NCBI GenBank assembly: GCA_021568835.1
Contig: JAKGSH010000010.1
Coordinates: forward strand, 4,154,001-4,218,000
DNA: 64,000 nt
DNA from: Streptomyces sp. Tue 6430
Lineage (GTDB): Bacteria; Actinomycetota; Actinomycetes; Streptomycetales; Streptomycetaceae
Direction: 5' to 3'
Below, piece after piece: positions 27,616-36,902 of this stretch. Made by a program: the position numbers and the translations under genes. Numbering within the stretch: the first letter of the stretch is position 1; each line of letters begins with the position of its first letter. The notes under the pieces were generated by a model. The model saw only the letters and a program-made list of their open reading frames with translations, had not been told where the DNA came from and did not search any database.

Positions 27616-29307
27616 CTACGGCAGCCCGTGCACGTGCGGCCCCACCGCGCTGGACCACGCGTTGCCCGCCGTCGCGTCCCAGTTCGTGGACCAGGTCATC
27701 GCGCCGCGGAGGTCGGGGTAGGTGCGGGGCGGTGTGAAGGTGCCGCAGGAGGTGCCCTTCGTCAGGCAGTCCAGGGCGTTGTCGACGACGGTGGGGGAGA
27801 CGTGGCCGCTGCCCGCCCCGCGGGGGGAGGCGGGGACGCCGAGGCCCACCTGGGAGGGGGCGAGGCCGCCTTCGAGCTGGATGCAGGCCAGGGCGGTGAG
27901 GAAGTCCACGGAGCCCTGGCTGTAGACCTTGCCGTCGCAGCCCAGCATCGAACCGCTGTTGTAGTACTGCATGTTGACGACCGTGAGGATGTCCTTCACG
28001 TTGAGGGCCGTGCGGAAGTAGGCGTTGGACGTCGACTGCATGTCGATGGTCTGCGGCGCCATGGTGAGGACGAGGGACGGCCCCGCCTTCGCCGACAGCG
28101 AGCGCAGCGCCTGCGTCATGTACGTCGCGTCGAGGCCGTTCTCCAGGTCGATGTCGACGCCGTCGAAGCCGTACGTCTGCATCAGGGTGTGGAGGGAGTT
28201 CGCGAAGTTGGCGGCGGAGGCCGGGTCGTTGACGGTCACCGTGCCGCGTTCGCCGCCGACCGAGATGATCACCTTCTTGCCGGCCGCCTGCTTGGCCCTG
28301 ATGTCGGCCTTGAACTGGTCGACGGTGTAGCCCTTCAGGCCGGCCGAGTCGAGGGTGAAACCGACCGCGCCCGGAGTCGTCGTCGCGTCGGCGAAGGCGA
28401 CCGCGATGATGTCGTACTGGTCGGGGACGTCGGAGATCCGCTGGACCGTCGCGCCGTTGTCGAAGTTCTGCCAGTAACCGGTCACGGCGTGCCGGGGCAC
28501 CGAGCCCCCGCCGCCTCCGCCGGTCGCGGCCGTCCGCCCGGTCACCGCCGCCGACTTCACCGACTCGCCGGCCGCGTTCGTCGCGGTGACCTGGAAGGAG
28601 TACGACGTGGCCGCCGCGAGCCCGGTCACGGTGGCCGAGGTGCCGGTCACCGCCGTCACCTTCGTCCCGTCGCGGTAGACGTGGTACCCGGTCGCGCCGG
28701 GGACCGCGTTCCAGGCCAGGGAGACGGACGCCGACGTCGTGGCGGGGACCGTGAGGCCGGCCGGGGCGGACGGGACCGTGGGGGCCGGGCCGGTGCCCCC
28801 GCCGCCGTCGGGGCCGTACACCGAGACGTCGTCGGCGAGGTAGGCGGCCTGGCCGTACCAGCCGTGCAGGTACACGGTGACCGAGGTGGTCGACGCGCCC
28901 GTGGAGAACGTCGTCGACAGCTGCTTCCAGGCGGTGGCGTCCGGGGTCCAGACCGAGACGTCGGTGGTGCCGGTGCCGGTCGCGCCGAGGTAGGCGTAAC
29001 CGCCCTGGACCCAGGCGCTCAGCGTGTAGGTGGAGTTGGGCCTCACGGCGACCGACTGGGTGCAGCGGGCGTTGTCCTGGCCCGCCGGGGTCGCCTTCAG
29101 CGCGGCCGTGCCGCCGTGCACGGGGGAGGTGACGGTGGTCCCGCTGCCCGCGGAACACGTCCAGTTGCCGAGGCCGGACTCGAAGCCGCCGTTCCGGGCG
29201 TTGTCGACGTCCGCGGCGGACGCCTGGCCCGTGCCCGCGAGGGTGAGGGCGAGGGCGGCGGTGACGGCTCCCGACCAGAGCCGGGCCGATCTTTTAAGTG
29301 GGGACAT
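27616..29307 (-). CDS. Secreted GH18 chitinase with CBM and fibronectin III domains
   Basis: 563 residues. Signal peptide with core LWSGAVTAALALTLAG. Residues 35-165: carbohydrate-binding module (NGGFESGLGNWTCSAGSG, WVQGGYAYLGATGTG). Residues 180-265: fibronectin III (PSAPAGLTVPATTSASVSLA). Residues 280-560: GH18 barrel with catalytic DGVDIDLE (DxxDxDxE), ISVGGERG and MTWSTNWD. It cleaves beta-1,4-GlcNAc bonds in chitin outside the cell. ATG 29307 fits the signal peptide, but no Shine-Dalgarno precedes it. A DasR-type site lies ten bases upstream, so induction by chitin breakdown products is expected. Confidence 0.95.
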   Translation of the reverse strand: MSPLKRSARLWSGAVTAALALTLAGTGQASAADVDNARNGGFESGLGNWTCSAGSGTTVTSPVHGGTAALKATPAGQDNARCTQSVAVRPNSTYTLSAWVQGGYAYLGATGTGTTDVSVWTPDATAWKQLSTTFSTGASTTSVTVYLHGWYGQAAYLADDVSVYGPDGGGGTGPAPTVPSAPAGLTVPATTSASVSLAWNAVPGATGYHVYRDGTKVTAVTGTSATVTGLAAATSYSFQVTATNAAGESVKSAAVTGRTAATGGGGGGSVPRHAVTGYWQNFDNGATVQRISDVPDQYDIIAVAFADATTTPGAVGFTLDSAGLKGYTVDQFKADIRAKQAAGKKVIISVGGERGTVTVNDPASAANFANSLHTLMQTYGFDGVDIDLENGLDATYMTQALRSLSAKAGPSLVLTMAPQTIDMQSTSNAYFRTALNVKDILTVVNMQYYNSGSMLGCDGKVYSQGSVDFLTALACIQLEGGLAPSQVGLGVPASPRGAGSGHVSPTVVDNALDCLTKGTSCGTFTPPRTYPDLRGAMTWSTNWDATAGNAWSSAVGPHVHGLP

Positions 29308-29316
29308 GACAATACG

Positions 29317-29330
29317 TTGGTCCAGACCAA
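29317..29330. promoter_or_regulatory. DasR-responsive element (dre) before the chitinase gene
   Basis: TTGGTCCAGACCAA, perfect arms TTGGTC/GACCAA, close to the published dre consensus ACTGGTCTAGACCACT. A -35-like TTGACA (minus, 29342-29337) lies just upstream, so DasR bound here would cover the promoter. Confidence 0.8.
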
Positions 29331-29547
29331 TTGCGTTGTCAAGGGTCCCGTCGGTGGCGGGCTCGCGCGGGCGAGCTGCCCCGTTTTGGCGTGACTTGCG
29401 TGAAGATCCGTCCGCAGGTGGCCACGGAAAGCTGTTCTCCGGCCACAGCGGCGTGGATACAGTGCTGAGGTAGTCACGCAATGAAGTCACCCCGGTGCGC
29501 CGGAGTAACTCCCGGCGGACCGGACCGCGGGAATCGGGGAGCTGCGC

Positions 29548-30618
29548 GTGCCAACTGCCATTGCCGTGACCGGTGCCGACCTGGCACTGCCGCCGCAGGA
29601 CGAACGCACCGTGCCCGCCGCCGTGCTCGACGGCCTGGACCGCCGGCCCCTCGACCAGGCCGTCGCCGACGTCCAGACCCTCCTCGACCAGCACGGACAC
29701 CTCGTCGTCGTGTACTCGAGGGCGGTTCCCGCCGCCGTCGAACAGCGGCTGCACACCGTCCGCTCCCTCCTGGAGAGCGACCGCATCGCCCTGTTCCGGC
29801 CGGACCTGCCGCCTCTCGGACTCGCCGTCCTGGCACGCCAGTTGCGCCAGCTCGCCTCCTGCGACCTCAGCCCCGGCGTGCTCGCCTCGGCCGGCCGGCT
29901 GCTCACGCACTACCTCCACGCCGGCGCGCTCCTCGCCTCCGTGGCCCGCCTCGACCGCGTCCCCGTCGACCTGACCTCGCACGCCCGGTCGTGGATGCCC
30001 GGCAGCCAGTTCGCCGTACTGGCCCACCCCCAGCCCCGGTTGGCGAAGGCCGGACCGGAAACGGTGCTGCCCGGACCCGAGTTCGACACCTGGATGCTGG
30101 TCGCCCGCGGCCGGCTCCAGTCCGACTGGGTCACCGGCACCCTCGCCCCCGCCTGGCGGCCCCAGGGCCTGCGCGAGACGGAGGCGCCCGCCGAGTCCGC
30201 CGCCTGGTGGGGCACCGACAGGCTGATCGAGTTCTGCGCCTACCTGCCCGACCTGTCGGTCCTCTACCAACTGGTCACCTCGGTCCGCCAGACCGTGTGC
30301 CACTGGTGCGGCATCGACGTCATCGGCGACCTCTGCGTCTTCTGCTCCGCCACCCCGCCGCCCGCCTCCGAGCCCCGCCCCGCCCGCGCGCTCACCGGCG
30401 GCGGCCCCCGCACCGCGCCCTCACCACGGGCGGCTGAGCCGGCCCGAGGCCCCCGCCCGCGAGATCCGCCCCGGCCCCCGACGGCCCCGAACCCGGAACC
30501 CCGCCCAGGCCACCTCCACCCGCCCGCCCCGCCACCGACGCCCCGACCGACACGTCCCCCGACCGCCCCGCCACCGCCCGCTCGATCCGACCCCCAACGA
30601 GGTTGCACCGGTTCATGA
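29548..30618 (+). CDS. Conserved protein heading the Tad locus
   Basis: 356 residues from GTG 29548 (GGGAG upstream). Residues 1-245 are a folded helical domain I cannot name (LDQAVADVQTLLDQHGHLVV, LPPLGLAVLARQLRQLASCD). A four-cysteine knuckle CHWCG...DLCVFC follows at about residues 250-268, a likely zinc site. The last 85 residues are Pro/Arg-rich and disordered. Its stop overlaps the cpaB start (ATGA), so it belongs to the pilus operon. Confidence 0.75.
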   Translation: MPTAIAVTGADLALPPQDERTVPAAVLDGLDRRPLDQAVADVQTLLDQHGHLVVVYSRAVPAAVEQRLHTVRSLLESDRIALFRPDLPPLGLAVLARQLRQLASCDLSPGVLASAGRLLTHYLHAGALLASVARLDRVPVDLTSHARSWMPGSQFAVLAHPQPRLAKAGPETVLPGPEFDTWMLVARGRLQSDWVTGTLAPAWRPQGLRETEAPAESAAWWGTDRLIEFCAYLPDLSVLYQLVTSVRQTVCHWCGIDVIGDLCVFCSATPPPASEPRPARALTGGGPRTAPSPRAAEPARGPRPRDPPRPPTAPNPEPRPGHLHPPAPPPTPRPTRPPTAPPPPARSDPQRGCTGS

Positions 30619-31322
30619 ACTCCCGTCAGCGCCGCGGCGTGATCCTCCTGCTCCTGTCGGTCCTGTGCGCCCTCGGCGCCTTCGCCGGCGTCCTCTCCGT
30701 CATCGACGACGTGCGGTCCAAGGTCGGCCCCGAGGTCACCGCCTACCGGGTCAGGGCCGACGTGGCGCCCTACGCACCCCTGACCGCTGACCAGTTCGAG
30801 AAGATAGAGATGCCCGAGCGCTGGCTCTCCGGGAACGCGGTGACCGACCTCGCGGGAATCCGCGGCAAGATCGCCGTGACGACCCTCAAGAAGGGCTCGC
30901 TGCTCCAGAGCGACATGATCGTCGACCAGCCCGCCCTCCAGGCCGGCCAGCAGGAGGTCGCCATCATGATCGACGCGGCGACCGGCGTCGCCGGGAAGAT
31001 CACCCCGGGCTCCTCCGTCAACGTCTACGCCACCTTCGAGGGCGCCCGCGAGAGCGACCCCGACCAGTCGAAGATCATCGTCACCAACGCCCGCGTCCTC
31101 GACGTCGGCGACCTGCGCGCCCTGAACCCCGACAAGGACGACCGCGGACAGCGGCTCACCGAGGCGGTCCCCATCACCTTCGCGCTGTCCACCCTCGACG
31201 CCCAGCGCATCACGTACGCCGAGTCGTTCGCCAAGCGCGTCCGGCTCGCCCTGGTGGCGCCCGGCACTCCCACCACGGTCCCCGACAAGGACCGCACGTA
31301 CGAACTCGTCACGGACAAGTGA
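30615..31322 (+). CDS. cpaB: Flp pilus assembly protein CpaB-like (SAF domain)
   Basis: 235 residues. One N-terminal membrane helix (RGVILLLLSVLCALGAFAGV), then a SAF domain (VTAYRVRADVAPYAPLTADQ, LKKGSLLQSDMIV) and an RcpC/CpaB-type beta domain (TPGSSVNVYATFEG). CpaB/RcpC acts outside the membrane in Tad pilus assembly; with no outer membrane here its place is the cell-wall zone. ATG 30615 overlaps the previous stop. Confidence 0.85.
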   Translation: MNSRQRRGVILLLLSVLCALGAFAGVLSVIDDVRSKVGPEVTAYRVRADVAPYAPLTADQFEKIEMPERWLSGNAVTDLAGIRGKIAVTTLKKGSLLQSDMIVDQPALQAGQQEVAIMIDAATGVAGKITPGSSVNVYATFEGARESDPDQSKIIVTNARVLDVGDLRALNPDKDDRGQRLTEAVPITFALSTLDAQRITYAESFAKRVRLALVAPGTPTTVPDKDRTYELVTDK

Positions 31323-31333
31323 GGGCCGCCGCC

Positions 31334-32587
31334 ATGCCCACGAGGATCCTCCCGGCCGTCGGCGACGCGGACGCGGTCCGCTCCCTCACCAGCCTGCTCA
31401 GCCAGCTCCCCGACGCCGAGCCCCTCACCCCGGTCGCCGACTCCACCCAGCTCGTCGACACCCTCGCCCGCCTCGCCGCCGAGTCGGTGGACGAGCTGCC
31501 CGAGGTCGTCGTCGTCCACGAGCGCATCGGTCCCGTCCCCGCCCTGGAACTGGTCCGCGACGTCGCCCTGCGCTTCCCGCCGTCGGCGTCATCCTCGTCA
31601 CCACCGACGCCGGCCCCGGCCTGTTCTCCGCCGCCATGGACGCCGGCGCCCGCGGCCTGGTCACCCTGCCCCTCGGCTACGAGGACCTCGCCCACCGCGT
31701 CCAGGCCGTCGCCCAGTGGTCGGTCGGCGTACGACGCCACCTCGGCCACGGCGGCGACGTGTTCACCGGCGCCGGCGGCACCGTCGTCACGGTCAGCGGC
31801 GCCAAGGGAGGCGTCGGCGCGACCCTGCTCGCCGTCCAGCTGGCCCTCGCCGCCCAGGCCTCCGGCCGCCCCACCGCCCTCGTCGACCTGGACCTCCAGG
31901 CCGGCGACGTCGCCTCCTACCTCGACGTCCAGTTCCGCCGCTCGGTCGTCGACCTCGCCGCGATCACCGACCTCTCGCCCCGCATCCTCGCCGAGGCCGT
32001 CTTCCGTCACGACACCGGCGTGGCCCTGCTGCTCGCCCCCGGCGAGGGCGAACGCGGCGAGGAGGTCACCGACCGCGCCGCCCGCCAGATCATCGGCGCC
32101 CTGCGCTCCCGCTACGAGGTCGTCGTCGTCGACTGCGGCGCCCAGCTCGGCGGGGCCGGCGCCACCGCCGTCGAGATGGCCGACCGCGCCCTGCTCGTCA
32201 CCACCCCGACGTGGTGGCCGTCCGCGGCGCCAAACGCACCGTCCGCATGTGGGACCGCCTCCAGATCCGCAAGGCGGAGGAGACCACGGTCGTCGTCAAC
32301 CGCCACAGCCGCGCCACGGAGATCCAGCCCGCGCTCATCCAGAAGATCACCGCCACGCCCGTCGCGGCGACCACGGTCCCCGCCAACTTCAAGGAACTCC
32401 AGTCCGCCGTGGACGCCGGCCGCGTCCACGCCCTCGACGGCAAGGGCGCCGTCCGCCAGGCCATGTGGGCCCTCGCGGGCGAACTCGGCCTGGTCGCCGT
32501 CCCGGAGGGGCGCAGCACCGCAGGTCCGGCCGGGCCGGGCGCGGCGGCGACCGGGGGGCGGCGGGATTCCGCCGCAGGAGGGAGTGA
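31334..32587 (+). pseudogene. cpaE: CpaE/TadZ-like pilus localisation ATPase, frameshifted
   Basis: Restored about 418 residues. The receiver-like N-terminus (DELPEVVVVHERIGPVPAL) leads into a MinD-type ATPase with the deviant Walker A SGAKGGVGATLLAVQLALA and VDLDLQAGD. Bases are missing at the C3 run 31576-31578 (restores FPAVGVILVTTDAGPG) and the C4 run 32204-32207 (restores LLVTTPDVVAVRGAKRTV). As written, the last frame runs on into the TadE gene. A third missing G in 32553-32558 would end it at 32587, just before the next start. TadZ/CpaE positions the secretion machine. Confidence 0.82.
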
Positions 32588-32588
32588 C

Positions 32589-33068
32589 GTGAGAGCACGG
32601 CGACCGACACGACGGCGCTCGGTGCCACGGCGTACGGCTTTACGACGTCCGGTGCCACGGCGTACGGCATCACGGCGTCCGGTACCGGGGCGGCACGGAG
32701 GCGACCGGGGCCAGGTCACCGTCGAGCTGCTCGGCATGACCCCGCTCATCATCGTGACCTTGGTGGTGGTGTGGCAGTTCGTGCTCGTGGGATACACGTT
32801 CACGCTCGCGGGGAATGCTGCCGACGAGGCGGTGCGGGCGGGGACGGCGGCGCAGCGGGGGGAGCGGCAGGCCGTGTGCGAACAGGCGGGACTGGCCAAG
32901 CTGTCGGACGCGTGGCGCTCCGGGGCCACGGTCGGCTGCCCGACGTCGGGCGGATACGTGACGGCGACCGTCACCCTCCGGGTCCCGGTCCTCTTCCCGG
33001 GTGCGATCGACTTCCCGTTCGAGGTGAAGGGGCACGCCGGTGCCGTAGAGGAAGAGGACGGCGACTGA
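32589..33068 (+). CDS. TadE-like pilus/secretion protein
   Basis: 159 residues from GTG 32589 with GGAGGGAG upstream. The N-terminal 40 residues are an Arg-rich repeat (RRTALRRPVPRRTASRRPVP), then GDRGQVTVELLGMTPLIIVT, the TadE pseudopilin-like helix with the E at position 5 after the processing Gly. A short outer domain with two cysteines follows. TadE/F are processed by the prepilin peptidase and needed for Flp pilus formation. Confidence 0.8.
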   Translation: MRARRPTRRRSVPRRTALRRPVPRRTASRRPVPGRHGGDRGQVTVELLGMTPLIIVTLVVVWQFVLVGYTFTLAGNAADEAVRAGTAAQRGERQAVCEQAGLAKLSDAWRSGATVGCPTSGGYVTATVTLRVPVLFPGAIDFPFEVKGHAGAVEEEDGD

Positions 33069-33069
33069 C

Positions 33070-33482
33070 ATGCGACGAGGACGCCTCGGACGCGACCTGG
33101 GACGTGGACGCCCCGGACGCGCCGTGGGACGTGGACGCCCCGGACGTGACCGGGGACAGGTCGCCCTGGAGTACCTGGGCTTCCTCCCGATCCTGCTGCT
33201 CGTCGCGCTGGCCGCCGTACAACTGGGCCTGATCGCGTACGCGGCGCAGCAGGCGGGTACGGCGGCCAGGGCCGGCGCCCGCAGCGCGTCGCTCGGCGAG
33301 GGCGCGGGGGAGCCTGCCAGGGCGCGGTCAGCTCCTGGCTCGCCGGCGGCACCAGCTGCGCCCCCGAGGACCTGGGCGACGAGGTCCGCGTCACCTCCAC
33401 CGTCACCGTCCCCTCCGTCATCCCCGGCATCGGGGACTTCGGTGAGGCCCACAAGACGGCCACCATGCCGGTCGACCACTGA
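33070..33482 (+). pseudogene. Second TadE/TadF-like protein, frameshifted
   Basis: Restored 137 residues. Basic GRGRPGR repeats, then GDRGQVALEYLGFLPILLLV, again a TadE-type helix with Glu at +5. The rest (CQGAVSSWLAGGTSCAPED, TVTVPSVIPGIGDFGEAHK) is in another frame until one G is added to the run 33306-33310. It follows the first TadE gene by one base. Confidence 0.78.
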
Positions 33483-33498
33483 GGGAAGGGCTTTCGAC

Positions 33499-34834
33499 AT
33501 GAGCCTGCGGGCACGCATCACCTCGCCCGAGGAGCACGGCGGCCGGGGCGAGGACGGCCACCTGGTCGCCTCCTACCGGGCCAAACTCCTGGAGGAGATC
33601 GACCTCGCCGAGATGAGCACGCTGGCGGCGGCCGAGCGCCGGGCCCGCCTGGAACGGGTGCTGGGGCACATCATCAGCCGCGAGGGCCCGGTGCTGTCCA
33701 CGACGGAGCGCGCGCAGCTCATCCGCAGGGTGGTCGACGAGGCGCTGGGCCTCGGCATCCTCGAACCGCTCCTGGAGGACGCCTCCGTCACCGAGATCAT
33801 GGTGAACGGCCCGGACGCGATCTTCGTCGAACGGGGCGGCCGGGTCGAGCAGTTGCCCCTCCGGTTCGCCTCCGACGACCAGCTCATGCAGACGATCGAG
33901 CGCATCGTCTCCACGGTCAACCGCCGTGTCGACGAGACCAACCCGATGGTCGACGCCCGCCTCCCGTCGGGCGAACGCGTCAACGTGATCATCCCCCGCT
34001 CTCCCTGACCGGCCCCACCCTCACCATCCGCCGCTTCCCGCGTTCCTTCACCCTGCACGAACTCATCGGCTTCGGCTCGCTGGACGAGCCGATGCTGTAC
34101 CTGCTGGCGGCACTGGTGCAGGCGAAGTTCAACATCATCGTCTCCGGCGCGACCGGCACCGGGAAGACGACCCTCCTCAACGCCCTCTCCGGGCTCATCC
34201 CGGAGCACGAACGCATCATCACCATCGAGGACTCGGCGGAACTCCAGCTCCAGCAGTCCCACGTCATCCGCCTGGAGTCCCGGCCCCGAACGTCGAGGGC
34301 AAGGGCCGCATCACCATCCGCGACCTGGTCCGCAACTCGCTGCGCATGCGCCCCGACCGGATCGTGGTCGGCGAGGTCCGCGGCGGCGAGTCCCTGGACA
34401 TGCTCCAGGCGATGTCGACCGGCCACGACGGCTCCCTGGCCACCGTGCACGCCAACAGCGCGGAGGACGCGCTGATGCGTCTGCAGACCCTGGCGTCCAT
34501 GTCCGACGTCGAGATCCCGTTCGTCGCCCTGCACGACCAGATCAACAGCGCGGTGGACGTCATCGTCCAGCTCACCCGCTTCGCGGACGGGACCCGGCGG
34601 GTGACGGAGATCGCGCTGCTCGACAGCCACGGCGGAGAGCCGTACCGGCTGGCGACCGTCGCCCGCTTCGACGCCCGGCCGATGGGCGCGGACGGCCGCA
34701 TCCACGGCGCCTTCGCCTACCACCCGCTGCCGCGCCGCACCGCCGACCGGCTCTACATGGCGAGCCAGCCGATCCCGCAGGCCTTCGGAGTGGCCCGCAC
34801 GCTCGACGAGTTGACCACCCGGGAAGCCCGATAG
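33499..34834 (+). pseudogene. tadA: TadA/CpaF-type secretion ATPase, frameshifted twice
   Basis: Restored 445 residues. Helical N-terminal region (AEMSTLAAAERRARLERVL), NTD2 (VTEIMVNGPDAIFVERGGRV), Walker A SGATGTGKTTLLNALSG, and Walker B/His region MRPDRIVVGEVRGGESLDML with GHDGSLATVHANS. It powers Flp pilin assembly from the cytosolic face. Breaks lie at the C5 run 33993-33997 (restores IIPPLSLTGPTLTI) and the C4 run 34284-34287 (restores ESRPPNVEGKGR). A broken ATPase among otherwise coherent neighbours argues for read errors. Confidence 0.9.
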
Positions 34835-34945
34835 CGGACCTTCCGGAGGAGCCCCACAGCGGTACTCCCGGAGAAGCCCCACAGCAGTACTTCCAGAAAA
34901 GCCCGACAGCAGTACTCCCAGGAAAGCCCGACAGCAGACCCTCGC
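34826..34945 (+). repeat. 25-bp tandem repeats between tadA and tadB
   Basis: Units begin at 34826, 34851, 34876, 34901 and 34926, each starting GCCC-A-AGC and ending in an A/G-rich patch; the fifth is partial. The first unit contains the last two codons and stop of tadA. Confidence 0.9.
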
Positions 34946-34991
34946 GGCAGCGCGGCCAGGACGGAACAGGACAGGACAGGCAGGACCACCC

Positions 34992-35935
34992 ATGACCCTC
35001 CAGAACCTGATCACCCTCACCACCGGCGTGAGCCTGCTGACCTGCTGCCTGGCCGTCGCGGGCGTGCACACGTACGCGCGGGGCCGCGCCCAGCGCGCCG
35101 CCCTCGTCGACCGCCTCACCGCCACCGGCCAGATCCTCCCGGCCGGCCGCCGGCGCCGCTTCCGCGCCCTGGACCGCCGCCTGCGCCGCACCGACCTCGG
35201 CCGCGCCCTGGAACTGCGGCTGACGGCCACCGGCCTGGACGTGACGCCGGGCGAGTTCCTCGCCTGCATGCTGGCGGCGGTCGCGGCCCTGTGGCTGATC
35301 GGCCAGGCCACCCTGGCCCCCTTCTTCGGCCCCCTGGCCGGCCTGCTCGGCGTCTGGGCCGCCTGGCAGTTCCTCAACTGGCAGCGCCAGAAACGCATCG
35401 AGCGCTTCATCAACCAACTCCCCGAACTGGCCCGCATCCTGGCCAACGCCACCGACGCGGGACTCGCCCTGCGCACCGCGATCGGCATGGCCGCCGAGGA
35501 ACTGGAGGCCCCGGCCGGCGAGGAACTGGCCAAGGTCGCGAACCAGTTGGCCGTCGGCCACTCCCTGGACGACGCCCTCGGCGAACTCGCCGACCGCCTC
35601 CCCTCCCGCGAACTCGTCGTCCTGGTCACGACCCTCGTCCTGTCCAACCGGGCCGGCGGTCAGGTGGTGGGCGCCCTGCGCAACCTCACGGAGACGCTGG
35701 AGGAACGAAAGGAGACCCGCCGCGAGGTCCGCACCCAGCTGTCCCAGGTGAACATGACCTCCTACGCGGTGCCGGCCCTGGGGTGGGCGCCCTGTTCCTC
35801 ATGGACAGCGTCGCGGACGGCACCCTCGACCGCATGACGGGATCGGCCGCCGGCCAGGTCAGCGTGATCACCGCCTTCGCCCTCTACGCCGTCGGCTTCG
35901 TCCTCATCCGCCGCATGTCCCGCATCGACGTCTGA
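34992..35935 (+). pseudogene. tadB: TadB-like inner-membrane pilus assembly protein, frameshifted
   Basis: Restored 314 residues. Helices at 8-28, 85-105, 110-125 and the C-terminus surround a cytosolic T2SSF domain (FINQLPELARILANATDAGL, LPSRELVVLVTTLVLSNRAG, RKETRREVRTQLSQVNMTSY). The end (VGALFLMDSVADG...VLIRRMSRIDV) needs one G in 35780-35783. TadB and TadC form the membrane platform that TadA drives. Confidence 0.88.
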
Positions 35936-35950
35936 GGACCGGGGACTTCA

Positions 35951-35982
35951 GGACTGCGGACTTCAGGGACTGCGGACTTCAG
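35951..35982 (+). repeat. 16-bp tandem repeat between tadB and tadC
   Basis: Two exact copies of GGACTGCGGACTTCAG, preceded by a partial copy (35937-35950). Confidence 0.85.
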
Positions 35983-36005
35983 AACCGAGGGAGGAATCGA
36001 CCGTC

Positions 36006-36893
36006 ATGGAACTTCTGCTCGCACTCGTCATGGGCCTCGCCGTCTGGGGCGTCTTCGCCGGCCTGCGCATGTACCGCGCCGAGGTGAAGCTGCCCAGCGA
36101 CCTCGCCCTGGCGCTGGAGGTCGGCGCCACCCGCACCGGCGCCGTCGGCTCCCTCGTCGACCGCCTCGGCATGCGGTACGCCCCCGCCGTCCTGCGGCTC
36201 ATGGGACCCAAGCAGGTCGCCAGGTACCGCCGCAGGATCGACCTCGCGGGCAACCCCGGCGGCCTGACGATCGACCGCTACGCGGCCCGCCGGGCGGTCT
36301 ACGGGGCGATCGGCGCACTCGGCGCCCTGGCCGCGCTGCTCCAGGGCAGCTTCTTCCTCGCCCTCCTCATGATCGCGTTCGGCCTGTTCTGGTCCGAGGT
36401 CGGCATCTGGGCGGCGATCCGGGTCCGCAGGGACGCGATCGAACGCACCCTCCCGGACTTCCTGGACGTCCTCGCCGTCGTCGTGAGCGCGGGCCTCGGC
36501 TTCCGCCAGGCCCTCGACCGGGTGGCGTCCCGGTACGCGGGCCCGTGGGCGGACGAGATCCGGATCACGCTCCGCCAGATGGACCTCGGCATGAGCCGCC
36601 GCGACGCCTTCGCCGAACTCCGCCGCCGCAACGACTCCGAGCAGGTCGCCATGTTCGTCACCGCACTCCAACAGGGCGAGGAACTGGGCGCGCCGATCGT
36701 CGACACCCTGGTCGCGATCGCCAAGGACATGCGCCGTACGGACGCGCAGAACGCCCGCCGCAAGGCCGCCCGCGCGGTCCCCAAGGCCACGCTGATGATC
36801 ACGACGTTCATGGTCCCGGCCACGATGCTCCTCCTCGGCGCGGGCATGCTGCTGGGCTCCGGCACGGACTTCAGCTCGATCACGGGCGAGTAG
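36006..36893 (+). CDS. tadC: TadC-like inner-membrane pilus assembly protein
   Basis: 295 residues. N-terminal helix (LLLALVMGLAVWGVFAGL), a two-helix hairpin near 100-135, the T2SSF domain (RTLPDFLDVLAVVVSAGLGF, SEQVAMFVTALQQGEELGAP) and a C-terminal helix (ATLMITTFMVPATMLLLGAG). Unlike tadB its frame is intact. It ends directly at the histidine kinase gene. Confidence 0.9.
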   Translation: MELLLALVMGLAVWGVFAGLRMYRAEVKLPSDLALALEVGATRTGAVGSLVDRLGMRYAPAVLRLMGPKQVARYRRRIDLAGNPGGLTIDRYAARRAVYGAIGALGALAALLQGSFFLALLMIAFGLFWSEVGIWAAIRVRRDAIERTLPDFLDVLAVVVSAGLGFRQALDRVASRYAGPWADEIRITLRQMDLGMSRRDAFAELRRRNDSEQVAMFVTALQQGEELGAPIVDTLVAIAKDMRRTDAQNARRKAARAVPKATLMITTFMVPATMLLLGAGMLLGSGTDFSSITGE

Positions 36894-36902
36894 GTGAGCG
36901 GG

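Noticed and set aside
31716..33068. CpaE-TadE fusion protein
   Set aside because: The continuous frame arises only after two clear indels; a ribosome site and GTG at 32589 plus a G6 run upstream favour two genes and a third missing base.
34826..34945. Possible CRISPR or attachment-site array at the 25-bp repeats
   Set aside because: No spacers, partial divergence between units, no integrase; simple tandem duplication explains it.
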